Assembly: GCA_902763085.1 (NCBI GenBank)
Contig: CACWQW010000013.1
Span: 1-64,000, forward strand
Reading direction: 5' to 3'
DNA from: Dongibacter bovis
GTDB taxonomy: Bacteria; Bacillota; Negativicutes; Selenomonadales; Selenomonadaceae
DNA: 64,000 nt
A program made the position numbers and the translations under genes. The notes beneath the pieces were generated by a model that saw nothing but the letters and a program-made list of their open reading frames with translations, was not told where the DNA came from and did not search any database. The first letter of the stretch is position 1; each line of letters opens with the position of its first letter. Below are positions 33,315 to 41,020 of the stretch, one piece after another.

Positions 33315-33642
33315 GCGCGACATTGGCTGCCGCGTAGAAAAGGCTGCCTCCGCGCAGGAGCGTCATCGTCTCCATGCTGAACGAGGAAAACGTCGTGAAG
33401 CCGCCGAGGAAGCCGACGGTCAGGAGAAGCTTTGCAGGACCGGCGGCGACGAAACCATGCCGCTCTGTAAGGAGGAGCAGCGCGCCCATGATGAGCCCCA
33501 TGAGGAAACTGCCGACCGTGTTGACCGTGAGCGTTCCGAACGGAAACACCGTCCCGAACCGCGCGCCGACCTGCGTCGTCACGAGATAGCGGCAAACGGC
33601 GCCGAGGCCGCCGCCGAGGAAGACGAGAGCGATCGGGGGCAA
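33247..33642 (-). CDS. crcB: Fluoride channel FluC/CrcB
   Basis: Small dual-topology fluoride exporter, 131 residues with four hydrophobic helices. Family signatures are GGGLGAVCRYLV, TLTVNTVGSFLMG with the conserved Asn, and GFLGGFTTFSSFS with the Phe box. TTG is the start, 10 bases after AAGGA. No fluoride riboswitch is present: the gene follows the metal ABC permease by about 50 bases and is probably its last operon member. Confidence 0.93.
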   Translation of the reverse strand: MPPIALVFLGGGLGAVCRYLVTTQVGARFGTVFPFGTLTVNTVGSFLMGLIMGALLLLTERHGFVAAGPAKLLLTVGFLGGFTTFSSFSMETMTLLRGGSLFYAAANVALNILCGFAAVWAGLLLARGIVR

Positions 33643-33694
33643 GGGAATCCTTCCTTTCTGAGATATCTGAAAAACATCCGTGCGGCAAGGCGCC

Positions 33695-34531
33695 TCAGCG
33701 CCGCCTGCCGAAAAAGAGTGTTACGAAGAAGACGCCCGCCGCGACGACGACGATCGTCGCGCCCGCCGCCATGTTGCAGTAGTAGGCGAGCAGCAGACCG
33801 ACGATGCCCGAAAAGAGCGCCGTGCAGACAGAGATGAGGTGGTACTGCTTGACATCCTGCGCGACGTTGCGCGCGGCGGCCGCAGGGAGGACGAGCAGCG
33901 CGTTGATGATGAGGATGCCGACCCACTGGATGCTGATCGAGACGACGACGGCGAGCAGCGCGGCGAACGCGCTCTCCACCCAGAACGCGCGGATACCGCG
34001 GCTGCGCGCGAACGACGCGTTGACGGAGAGCACGAGCAGCCGGTTGAACAGCACGCCCCAGGCAGCGAAGACGAGCAGGAAGATGACGGCGAGCGCCGAG
34101 AGGTCCTCCGGTGTCACGCTGAGGATGTCGCCGATGAGATACGTCGAGAACTTGTTGAAGCCACCGCCGTAGCTCATGAGCATGAGACCGAGCGCGATGG
34201 CGGTCGAGGAGAAGACGCCGATGATCGTATCCGTCGACGCCGTGCTCTTGTTCTTGACGTACGTGATGAAGACAGCGAACACCACGGAGAAGATCACGAG
34301 CGAGACGAGCGGCGAGACGGCGCCGAGCAACACGCCGATCGCGATGCCCGTGAAGGCGCCGTGCCCGAGCGAGTCGGAGAAAAAGGCCATGCGGCTCGCG
34401 ACGACCATCGTGCTGAGGAGGCCGAAGAGCGGCGTCACGAGCAGGATCGCGAGGAACGCATTCTGCATGAAATGATGGGCTGCCCACTCGAAGGGGAAGA
34501 GCTGCGGCAGGAGACCTGCGATCTCTGTCAT
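33695..34531 (-). CDS. Zn/Mn ABC transporter permease (ZnuB/MntB family)
   Basis: 278 residues with about eight membrane helices typical of the ABC-3 family (LLSTMVVASRMAFFSDSLGH with the conserved SDSLGH, TIIGVFSSTAIALGL, WVGILIINALLVLPAAAAR). Imports divalent metal with the adjacent ATPase, whose stop it overlaps by four bases. Zn or Mn specificity cannot be told. No substrate-binding protein gene is nearby. Confidence 0.9.
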   Translation of the reverse strand: MTEIAGLLPQLFPFEWAAHHFMQNAFLAILLVTPLFGLLSTMVVASRMAFFSDSLGHGAFTGIAIGVLLGAVSPLVSLVIFSVVFAVFITYVKNKSTASTDTIIGVFSSTAIALGLMLMSYGGGFNKFSTYLIGDILSVTPEDLSALAVIFLLVFAAWGVLFNRLLVLSVNASFARSRGIRAFWVESAFAALLAVVVSISIQWVGILIINALLVLPAAAARNVAQDVKQYHLISVCTALFSGIVGLLLAYYCNMAAGATIVVVAAGVFFVTLFFGRRR

Positions 34532-35364
34532 GCGTCTCCCTCCTCTCTCCGCGCGGCCGCGGCGCGCGGGATCTCTGCGGCCGCCTCGTCCGCCGTCTCG
34601 CCCGCGAGCACGCCGAAGATATGCTTCGTGCGGCGGTCGGCGAAGACCTCCGCCGGCGTTCCCGAGCAGATGACGCGCTTGTTGAGCAGCACGACCTGGT
34701 CCGCGTGCTTTGCGACCATGTTGAGGTCGTGCGAGATGAGGATGATCGCCATGTCCTCTTTCTCGCGCAGTTCTGCCACAATCTCGTAGAAGAGCTCGAG
34801 CCCGTTCTGGTCGACGCCCGAGACCGGCTCGTCGAGCAGCAGGAGGTCGGGCATGGGGTCGAGCGCGAGCGCGAGCAGCACGCGCTGCAGCTCACCGCCG
34901 GAGAGCGCACCGAGGCGCCGGTCGATGAGGTGCTCCGCGCGCACGCGCGCGAGGCCGCGCCGGATGCGCGCGCGCAGCTTCCCCGCGGGAAACAGCCATA
35001 CGGGGCGGCGCGAAAGGCACGCCATGAAGAGGTCCTCAACACTCGTCGGCGCGCTCACGTCGAAGCGCAGGTACTGCGGCACGTAGCCGATGACGGGGTG
35101 CCCCGTGTGCTTGCCCTTCGCGTCGACGTAGTGCAGCGTCCCCGCATGCGGCACCTCACCGAGGATGGCCTTGAGGAGCGTGCTCTTGCCCGCGCCGTTC
35201 GGACCGATGAGCGCCGTGAGCTGACCGCAGTGGACGTGGAGATGCACGTGCTCGAAGATGGTGAGCCGCCCGATGCGGACGGTGAAGTCATCGATTTTCG
35301 TGCAACAGAGTTTCGCGCAGTCCTCGCACGAGGACGCGCGGTGATGCAGGATCGTTCGGAACAA
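34528..35364 (-). CDS. Zn/Mn ABC transporter ATPase with Cys/His-rich N-terminal tail
   Basis: 278 residues. The ABC core is complete: Walker A GPNGAGKSTLLKAIL, Q-loop GYVPQYLRF, signature LSGGELQRVLLA, Walker B DLLLLDEPVSGVD and the H-loop ILISHDLNMV. Before it lies an unusual tail of about 25 residues with HH, CEDC and CC (HHRASSCEDCAKLCC), plausible as a metal-binding sensor or chaperone segment. TTG is the start, 6 bases after AGGAGGT. It begins 3 bases past the ABC-2 permease gene, so two unrelated transporters share an operon. Confidence 0.9.
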   Translation of the reverse strand: MFRTILHHRASSCEDCAKLCCTKIDDFTVRIGRLTIFEHVHLHVHCGQLTALIGPNGAGKSTLLKAILGEVPHAGTLHYVDAKGKHTGHPVIGYVPQYLRFDVSAPTSVEDLFMACLSRRPVWLFPAGKLRARIRRGLARVRAEHLIDRRLGALSGGELQRVLLALALDPMPDLLLLDEPVSGVDQNGLELFYEIVAELREKEDMAIILISHDLNMVAKHADQVVLLNKRVICSGTPAEVFADRRTKHIFGVLAGETADEAAAEIPRAAAARREEGDA

Positions 35365-35367
35365 GAT

Positions 35368-36111
35368 TTACCTCCTGAGCTGGGAAAACGCACGGCATCC
35401 CCAGACGAAACAAAAAAGCGCGTAAGCGAGCAGCACGAGCAGCGACAGAGAGGAGACCGCCGTCCCCGTCCCGAGCCCGCGCAAGAGATAGCTCGTATGC
35501 GTGAGCGGCAGGAGCTCGATGAAGATGCGCACGGCGGCCGGCAGCGCGTGCGTCGAGAAGAACGTGCCACAGAGGAAGGACATCGGCAGCAGGATGTACG
35601 TGTTGACCTGCCCCATCTCCTCGTACGTGCTGATCTTCATCGCTGCGAGGAAGCCGATCTCCGCGAAGATGATGCAGTTGAGCACGAGCACGGCGAGGAA
35701 GAGCGGCGAAAACGCGATGTGCGCGCCGAAGAGCAGCGCGAGCACGACGATGAGCGCCGACGAGATCAGGCCGCGCAGCACGGCGGCGAGCACCTTGCCG
35801 ATGACAAACGCGGGCGGCCAGATCGGCGCGATGAGGTACTCCTCGAGGCTCTTGTGGTAGATGCGCTCGGCATGCACGGGCGTGATGCTGTTGAAGCTGA
35901 TGTTCATGGAATTGAGCGCGAGGATGCCCGGCACGAGAAAATCGAGATAGGTGCCGGATGACACCTCGATGCTCCGCCCGAGTCCCCAGCCGAACGCCAC
36001 GAGATAGAGCATGGGCGCGACCATGCGCGAGAGAATGAACTTCGTGAGGCGCCGCTTCAGCACCACCCAGTCGCGCCAGAAGACCGTCCAAATATCCATG
36101 AGCGCGTTCAT
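35368..36111 (-). CDS. ABC-2 type export permease
   Basis: 247 residues with six predicted membrane helices and the ABC-2 pattern (FWRDWVVLKRRLTKFILSRM at the N-terminus, YLDFLVPGILALNSMNISFN, SFLCGTFFSTHALPAAVRIF). Partner of the upstream ATPase, whose stop overlaps its start (ATGA). Such pairs export drugs, antibiotics or lipids; the substrate is unknown. Its ATPase lacks the signature motif, so the system may be inactive. Confidence 0.85.
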   Translation of the reverse strand: MNALMDIWTVFWRDWVVLKRRLTKFILSRMVAPMLYLVAFGWGLGRSIEVSSGTYLDFLVPGILALNSMNISFNSITPVHAERIYHKSLEEYLIAPIWPPAFVIGKVLAAVLRGLISSALIVVLALLFGAHIAFSPLFLAVLVLNCIIFAEIGFLAAMKISTYEEMGQVNTYILLPMSFLCGTFFSTHALPAAVRIFIELLPLTHTSYLLRGLGTGTAVSSLSLLVLLAYALFCFVWGCRAFSQLRR

Positions 36112-36827
36112 GGCGTCACCTTCTTCCCCGTGAGCGCGAGGAACACGTCCTCGAGCGTCGAGAGCCCCATCTTCTCGCAGAAATGCGCGGGCGTGTCGAG
36201 GTCGACGAGATGGCCGCCCGCGAGCATTGCCACGCGGTCGCAGAGCGCTTCCGCCTCCTCGATGTAATGCGTCGTAAGGAACACCGTCACGCCCGCCGCC
36301 TTCATCTTCCGCACGAGCGACCAGATGCGGCGCCGCACCTGCGGATCGAGCGCGACCGTCGGCTCGTCGAGGAAGAGCACGCGCGGCCGGTGGATGAGCG
36401 CGCGCACGATGAGCAGGCGGCGCTTCATGCCGACGTAGTCCAAGAGCTGCCGGATGCGCGCCTCCCGCGCCGCGCGGTCCATGTGGTGCAGGCGCGCGTG
36501 CAGCTCGAGGTTCTCACGCACCGTGAGGTCCTGGTCGAAATTCACGTGCTGCGGCACGACGCCGATGATCTGTTTCACCGCCTGCGCGTGCGCCGCAGCC
36601 TCGCGCCCATCGTAGAGGATGCGCCCGGACGTCGGCTCCATGAGCAGCGTGAGCATGCGGATCGTCGTCGTCTTGCCCGCCCCGTTCGGGCCGAGCAGGC
36701 CGAACACCTCGCCGCGCTCCACGGAGAGCGTCAGGCCGTCCACCGCCGTCTTCCACGCGGCTTTCCCTTCTGGGTCCTTGTGCCGGAAGCGCTTCGTGAG
36801 CGCCTCCAGCTCCATCATTGGCTGCAT
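36108..36827 (-). CDS. ABC-2 exporter ATPase lacking the LSGGQ signature
   Basis: 239 residues. Walker A GPNGAGKTTTIRML, Q-loop VVPQHVNFD, Walker B RVLFLDEPTVALDPQ and the H-loop FLTTHYIEEAE are intact. Where family members read LLDYVxL (about 15-20 residues) LSGGMKRRL, this protein reads RQLLDYVGMKRRLLIVRAL, so the signature and its surroundings have been removed by an in-frame deletion. ATP sandwich formation needs this motif. Start ATG follows GGGAGG. Probably a damaged gene that still keeps its reading frame. Confidence 0.85.
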   Translation of the reverse strand: MQPMMELEALTKRFRHKDPEGKAAWKTAVDGLTLSVERGEVFGLLGPNGAGKTTTIRMLTLLMEPTSGRILYDGREAAAHAQAVKQIIGVVPQHVNFDQDLTVRENLELHARLHHMDRAAREARIRQLLDYVGMKRRLLIVRALIHRPRVLFLDEPTVALDPQVRRRIWSLVRKMKAAGVTVFLTTHYIEEAEALCDRVAMLAGGHLVDLDTPAHFCEKMGLSTLEDVFLALTGKKVTP

Positions 36828-36861
36828 CGTCTTCCTCCCATCGCTTTTGAGCTGCTTTCTC

Positions 36862-36890
36862 ATTCTATCACATCCGGCAAGGGAAACAAA
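36862..36890 (-). promoter_or_regulatory. Candidate promoter of the ABC/crcB operon
   Basis: TTTGTT, 17 bases, TAGAAT on the minus strand, about 35 bases before the ATPase start. The -35 hexamer overlaps the T-run of the preceding terminator. Confidence 0.45.
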
Positions 36891-36923
36891 GACGGCAGGA
36901 GCAGCCAACGCCCTCCTGCCGTC
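36884..36923 (-). terminator. Terminator after the PPOX-family pseudogene
   Basis: Perfect 11-bp stem GACGGCAGGAG / CTCCTGCCGTC on the minus strand, followed by TTTGTTT. Confidence 0.8.
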
Positions 36924-36951
36924 TCTCGCAGCATGCGCGCAAAGGAACGCC

Positions 36952-37426
36952 TCAGACCTGCTGACGCTTTTCCATGAGCTCCCGCGCTTCTTTGCCCGTT
37001 GCGTGTTCGATGTCGAGCACGAGGACGACGAGCGCCTGCTTCAGCTTGCCTATTTCATCCTCACGGCTCTTCGCGGAAACATCCTGACAATATTTGTCCG
37101 CGAGCAGATCCAGCCCGCGGCGCTTTTCTGGATCATCATCCGACTCGATGATGCGCACCCTGCCGAACGCAATAACGCTTTGATAATATGTCGTGAACTC
37201 TTCCGGCACAACATGATCCTGCAAGATAACACAGAACGATGCTTTTTCCTGTCGGCGCAGAGCATCGAGCTTGTGCCCGCTCTTCGCCGCATGAAAATAC
37301 AGCTTTCCCTCCGACCATGCAAACGACAGCGGCACACCGCACGCCCGAAGTCGCCTGCTGCAGAACGCGTACGCATTCCTCCTGCGAAAGCGCCTGACGT
37401 TTTCGTCTCATTTCGCGAAACACCAT
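36952..37426 (-). pseudogene. Broken pyridoxamine-phosphate-oxidase-family (NimA-like) gene
   Basis: The 5' part (ATG after AAAGGAGTGG) encodes FREMRRKRQALSQEECVRVL and QQATSG, the typical start of PPOX-family flavoproteins. The rest of the protein (VPLSFAWSEGKLYFHAAKSG, KASFCVILQD, YYQSVIAFGRVRII) lies in another frame that joins near 37340. The usual strand between these two pieces (about ten residues ending GYP) is missing. A small deletion with frameshift therefore inactivated the gene. The downstream fragment has no good start of its own. Confidence 0.75.
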
Positions 37427-37623
37427 GTCCCACTCCTTTCCACTTCTGACCCCTTTCACAGTTTCATCATTCTCTGTTGCTTTGGCAGATTCCTGCTTTC
37501 GTCAGCAGTATCGCCATACACCTCCATACCGTGCACCTTCCGCCTCGGCCAACATCCATCGGCCAATCAAGGCAAAAAGCCGTTCCTATGGCGGAAAGGT
37601 TCCACAGAAACTGCTCACACTAC

Positions 37624-37670
37624 CCAAAAAGGCCCGACGGCAGCTTTTCCCCTTGCTGCCGCCGAGCCTT
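37624..37670 (-). terminator. Terminator of the cbiK-like gene
   Basis: Minus-strand stem AAGGCTCGGCGGCAGC / GCTGCCGTCGGGCCTT with two mismatches and a 10-base loop, then TTTTT (one overlaps the stem). Confidence 0.8.
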
Positions 37671-37693
37671 CTTCTCAGCAGAATAGTTGCCGA

Positions 37694-38692
37694 TCACTGA
37701 TCATTTTCGAGCGCATCCCACGCGTCGTTCGCACGCTTGACGTAGAGCGCGCGGATCTTCTCGTTCTCGCCGATGCCGTGGATGTAGGCGTCAACCTTGT
37801 AGCCTGCCGCCTCGAGCTGCGACTTATGGCTGTCCGGATCGCTGCCCGCCATGTCGTTGTTCGCATGATCGCCTGCGACCATCATCATCGGCATGAGCGT
37901 GACCTTCTTGATGCCGTTCGCCTTGAGCTTCGGCATCACAGTCTCGAGGGACGGCCAGCCTTCGACCGTATAGACGAAGACATTCTTGAGACCGAGCTCG
38001 TTGATCTTCGCCTGGATGACGGAGTAGTACGCATTCGACACCTGCGGCGTGCCATGCGCCATGATGAGGATGGCCTCATCCTTCTTCTGCTTCGGGAACT
38101 GCGTCTCGAGCGCCTCGATCGTCTCCGTCACATCGTCCGGCTGATCTTCCTGGCCCTGCCAGTACATGAGCGACGTGCCGAGCGTCATCTTCTTGAACTG
38201 ATTCTTGTAGTTCTCGTAGACGCCCTTGTCATAGGCGTACTCCATGCCGGGGATGACATCGAGGGAAGCGAGTGCGACGCGCGTGTAGCCGTCGCTCTTG
38301 AGCTCTTGGAGCGCCTCCTCCGGCGTCGGATACTTGATGCCCTCGTTCTTCGCGATGCGGTCGATGATGATATGGCTCGTAAACGCCGTGACGACCTTGA
38401 CATCCGGATGCGCTGCCTGGATGGCTTTGACCGTTGCATCAATCGTCTTCGCGCGCGTATCCTTGAACGTCGTGCCGAAGCTCATGACGACGATGGCGTC
38501 TTTGTTCGCCTCATTCTGAAGCTCGGGCGTCTCGTGCTTGAGCACACCGATCTGCGACGCCTCTTTGAGCGCCGGCGTCGCGTCCTTGACCTCCGGGTTC
38601 AGCGTGTACGCCGCTTCCGTCATCGGCGCCGAGAAGCCGACGAGCGCCGAGACCGCGAGAGAAGCCGCTAGCATCTTTTTCCAGTTTTTCAC
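37694..38692 (-). CDS. cbiK: Exported cobalt chelatase CbiK-like protein
   Basis: Class II chelatase family that inserts metal into sirohydrochlorin or related tetrapyrroles. 332 residues including an N-terminal signal peptide (MLAASLAVSALVGFSAPMTE), so the enzyme should be periplasmic. The catalytic core is conserved: AIVVMSFGTTFKDTRA, ILIMAHGTPQVSNAY with the metal His, and MMMVAGDHANNDMAG with the second His. GTG follows GGGGGA and is preferred to an upstream ATG that overlaps the promoter leader. Desulfovibrio CbiK-P is a periplasmic precedent. Monocistronic, with its own promoter and terminator. Confidence 0.88.
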   Translation of the reverse strand: MKNWKKMLAASLAVSALVGFSAPMTEAAYTLNPEVKDATPALKEASQIGVLKHETPELQNEANKDAIVVMSFGTTFKDTRAKTIDATVKAIQAAHPDVKVVTAFTSHIIIDRIAKNEGIKYPTPEEALQELKSDGYTRVALASLDVIPGMEYAYDKGVYENYKNQFKKMTLGTSLMYWQGQEDQPDDVTETIEALETQFPKQKKDEAILIMAHGTPQVSNAYYSVIQAKINELGLKNVFVYTVEGWPSLETVMPKLKANGIKKVTLMPMMMVAGDHANNDMAGSDPDSHKSQLEAAGYKVDAYIHGIGENEKIRALYVKRANDAWDALENDQ

Positions 38693-38772
38693 AAGAAATC
38701 CCCCTTTGCAGAAGCGCGGACCGTTCGTCCGCATTCCTGAACTCTTTGAGAACTGTTCGATTGCCATTTGTT

Positions 38773-38801
38773 ATTATACTATGCCTAAAAGTAATTAGCA
38801 A
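38773..38801 (-). promoter_or_regulatory. Promoter of the cbiK-like gene
   Basis: TTGCTA, 17 bases, TATAAT on the minus strand. The ~75-base leader contains a small hairpin (GCGGAC, GAACG, GTCCGC) but is too short for a cobalamin riboswitch. Confidence 0.75.
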
Positions 38802-38803
38802 GC

Positions 38804-38838
38804 AAAAAGAAGCAACTGCCACGAGGCAGCTGCTTCTT
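38804..38838 (-). terminator. Terminator of sigH
   Basis: Minus-strand stem GAAGCAGCTGCC / GGCAGTTGCTTC, loop TCGT, then TTTTT; it begins at the sigH stop codon. Confidence 0.9.
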
Positions 38839-39596
38839 CAGGAATGGCTGTAAGGATTCCGCTTCTCGCTCTCTTCCCGCCGCTGGCGGTTCATCGCCGA
38901 GAGCCCCTGGTAGACCGTCGTGAGGTCGATGCCCTCGCCGCGGTTCTCCATGTATTTCTCGAGCTTGCGCTTGACGCGCTGCAAGGCATTGTCGATGGAT
39001 TTGACGTGACGGTGCAGCTCCTCGGCGATCTCCTGGTACGATTTGCCGTCAAGGTAGCTCATGAGGACCTTCCACTCGAGGTCGGAGAGGATCTCCTCCA
39101 TCTTCTTCTCGATGTCGACGAACTCCTCCTGGCTGATGACGAGCTCCTCAGGATCGGACGCCTTGGCACCGGAGAGCACGTCGAGCAGCGTGCGGTCGGA
39201 CTCCTCGTCGTAGATGGGCTTGTTGAGCGAGACGTAGGAGTTGAGCGGGATGTGCTTCTGCCGCGTCGCCGTCTTGATGGCGGTGATGATCTGGCGCGTG
39301 ACGCAGAGCTCAGCAAACGCGCGGAACGATGAGAGCTTGTCGTTGCGGAAATCGCGCACGGCCTTGTAGAAGCCGATCATGCCCTCCTGGATGATGTCCT
39401 CGCTGTCCGCGCCAATGAGGAAATACGAGCGGGCTTTGGCGCGCACGAAGTTCCGATACTTGTTAATGAGGTAATCGAGCGCCTCGCTGTTCGTATGCTC
39501 CTTGATTTCTGTGATAAGCTCTTCATCCGAAAGGCCGGAGAATGCGTTGACTTCTTCCGGACTCATCCCCAGGTTTTCATTTGCTTCTGCTTCCAT
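38838..39596 (-). CDS. sigH: RNA polymerase sigma factor SigH
   Basis: Sigma-70 family factor of 252 residues matching SigH (Spo0H). Region 2 reads LINKYRNFVRAKARSYFLIG and ADSEDIIQEGMIGFYKAVRD with FRNDKLSSFRAFAELCVTRQ, and region 4 reads DLEWKVLMSYLDGKSYQEIA and HRHVKSIDNALQRVKRKL. In Firmicutes SigH drives early sporulation or competence genes; the presence of comEA and comEC makes competence plausible here. It lies after yacP but has its own promoter inside the yacP stop region. Confidence 0.95.
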   Translation of the reverse strand: MEAEANENLGMSPEEVNAFSGLSDEELITEIKEHTNSEALDYLINKYRNFVRAKARSYFLIGADSEDIIQEGMIGFYKAVRDFRNDKLSSFRAFAELCVTRQIITAIKTATRQKHIPLNSYVSLNKPIYDEESDRTLLDVLSGAKASDPEELVISQEEFVDIEKKMEEILSDLEWKVLMSYLDGKSYQEIAEELHRHVKSIDNALQRVKRKLEKYMENRGEGIDLTTVYQGLSAMNRQRREESEKRNPYSHS

Positions 39597-39641
39597 CGCA
39601 TAGTCCCCTTATGCACTTTTTCTCAATATTTAACAATGAAA

Positions 39642-39671
39642 ATTATACCGCAAGGGGGGGACTTTCGTCAA
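39642..39671 (-). promoter_or_regulatory. Promoter of sigH
   Basis: TTGACG, 18 bases, TATAAT on the minus strand. The spacer contains a run of seven C. The -35 hexamer overlaps the yacP stop codon, giving sigH transcription separate from the upstream cluster. Confidence 0.7.
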
Positions 39672-40201
39672 TCCTTGTCCTTCCGCTTGCGCAGCGCGTC
39701 GAGCTTCGCCGCCGTGTCGCTGTCGAGCCGCTCGCTCACGACGTAGCGCGCTTCCGGGAGGTGCACGGCTCCGAGGTAGTCGCGGCGGAGCTCGCGTTTC
39801 ACGCGCAGGACGTTCTTACGGAATTCTAAGGATGGGATGCGGCAGGCGCCCGCGCCGAGCACGACACTCTCCACGGCGCCATCGCTCGAGACGACGTAGA
39901 CCTCGCGCCCCCGGTGCGCCTCCTCGTAGGCGAGACGCTCGATGCGGCTGTCCGCCGTCTCGCCTGCGCCCGTGTAGATGATGCGCGTATGACGCCCGCG
40001 GTGCTCGACGTGCTCCTCGTCCTCCGTGAACATGGCGTCAAAGACGAGCGTGATCTCGTACTTCTCGAACGCGCCGTACTCCGTCAGGAGATGGATGAGC
40101 GCATCGCGCGCCTCGGCGAGGTCGCCGCGCAGGCGCTTGAGTTCCGGCCACGCGTTGATGACGTTGTAGCCGTCGATGAGGTAATGGGACCGCTTCGCCA
40201 T
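39668..40201 (-). CDS. rae1: NYN-domain ribonuclease YacP (Rae1 family)
   Basis: 177 residues. The NYN/PIN-like nuclease fold is shown by YLIDGYNVINAWPELK near the start, ITLVFDAMFTEDE, and VYVVSSDGAVESVVLGAGA with the conserved acidic residues. In Bacillus subtilis Rae1 cleaves mRNA in the ribosomal A site. The start is the ATG after AAAGGAG; 48 upstream codons overlap rlmB and are rejected. It follows rlmB in the conserved cysS-mrnC-rlmB-yacP-sigH order. Confidence 0.92.
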   Translation of the reverse strand: MAKRSHYLIDGYNVINAWPELKRLRGDLAEARDALIHLLTEYGAFEKYEITLVFDAMFTEDEEHVEHRGRHTRIIYTGAGETADSRIERLAYEEAHRGREVYVVSSDGAVESVVLGAGACRIPSLEFRKNVLRVKRELRRDYLGAVHLPEARYVVSERLDSDTAAKLDALRKRKDKD

Positions 40202-40227
40202 GGCGCATCGCTCCTTTCCTGCCCGCT

Positions 40228-41019
40228 TTACCCCTGTGCCCGCTGACGCTGGCGCAGCGCCTCGTACATGAGAAGAGAGCCGGCGACGGAGGCGTTTAAC
40301 GAGTTGATGCGGCCGACCATCGGCAGGCTCACGATGAAGTCGCACTGCTCCCGCACGAGGCGCGTCATGCCGTGCCCCTCGCTGCCGACGACGAGCACGA
40401 GCGCGCCCGTGAGGTCCGCCTCGTCATAGGGCGTGCCGCCCATGTCGGCGCCCGCGACCCAGAAGCCCTTTCCCTTGAGCTCCTTGAGCGTCTGCGTGAC
40501 GTTGCCGATGCGCGCGACGGGTACGTACTCGATGGCGCCCGCCGAGGTCTTCGCGACCGTCGCATTGAGTGGGACGCTGCGCCGGCGCGGGATGAGAATG
40601 CCGTCGACGCCCGTCGCGTCCGCCGTGCGCAGCAGCGCGCCGAGGTTGTGCGGGTCCTCGAGCTCGTCGAGCAGCACGAGCAGCGGCGCGTGTCCCTTCG
40701 CCTCCGCCGCGCGCAGGATGTCGTCGAGCTCCTGGTAGGCGATGGGCGCCACCTGCGCGAGGACGCCCTGATGGCGCGCGCCGCCCGCACTGCGCTCGAT
40801 CGCGGCGCGCGTGACGAATTCGACGGGCACCCCGCGCGTGCGCGCGAGCTCGACGAGGGGCGCGACCTGTGCCTCACGGCTGCCCTGGGCGATCATGATC
40901 TTGTTGATGCCGCGCCCCGCCCGAAGCGCCTCCATCACGGCGTTGCGGCCGAGCAGGACATCGTCTGGGAGCGGCGCCATTTTCCCCGGCGCCGCACCGC
41001 GCTCTTTTTTCTCTTTCAT
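40228..41019 (-). CDS. rlmB: 23S rRNA (guanosine-2'-O)-methyltransferase RlmB family
   Basis: SPOUT-class RNA methyltransferase of 263 residues. An N-terminal L30e-like substrate domain (LLGRNAVMEALRAGRGINKI) precedes the trefoil-knot domain with the three TrmH motifs: LDELEDPHNLGALLRTADAT, LVLVVGSEGHGM and SLPMVGRINSLNASVAGSLL. The second of two possible Met codons is used because the first directly abuts the AAGG site. It overlaps the thyX stop by a few bases. Confidence 0.93.
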   Translation of the reverse strand: MKEKKERGAAPGKMAPLPDDVLLGRNAVMEALRAGRGINKIMIAQGSREAQVAPLVELARTRGVPVEFVTRAAIERSAGGARHQGVLAQVAPIAYQELDDILRAAEAKGHAPLLVLLDELEDPHNLGALLRTADATGVDGILIPRRRSVPLNATVAKTSAGAIEYVPVARIGNVTQTLKELKGKGFWVAGADMGGTPYDEADLTGALVLVVGSEGHGMTRLVREQCDFIVSLPMVGRINSLNASVAGSLLMYEALRQRQRAQG

Positions 41020-41020
41020 C

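Noticed and set aside
33643-33694. Fluoride riboswitch upstream of crcB
   Set aside because: Only about 50 bases separate crcB from the preceding gene, and the GG...pseudoknot pattern of the crcB motif is absent.
37427-37623. Short plus-strand frames between the PPOX pseudogene and the cbiK terminator
   Set aside because: No ribosome sites and no protein-like composition; nothing else recognised in this stretch.
38693-38772. Cobalamin riboswitch upstream of the cbiK-like gene
   Set aside because: The leader is about 75 bases, far shorter than a cobalamin riboswitch, and has no B12-box.
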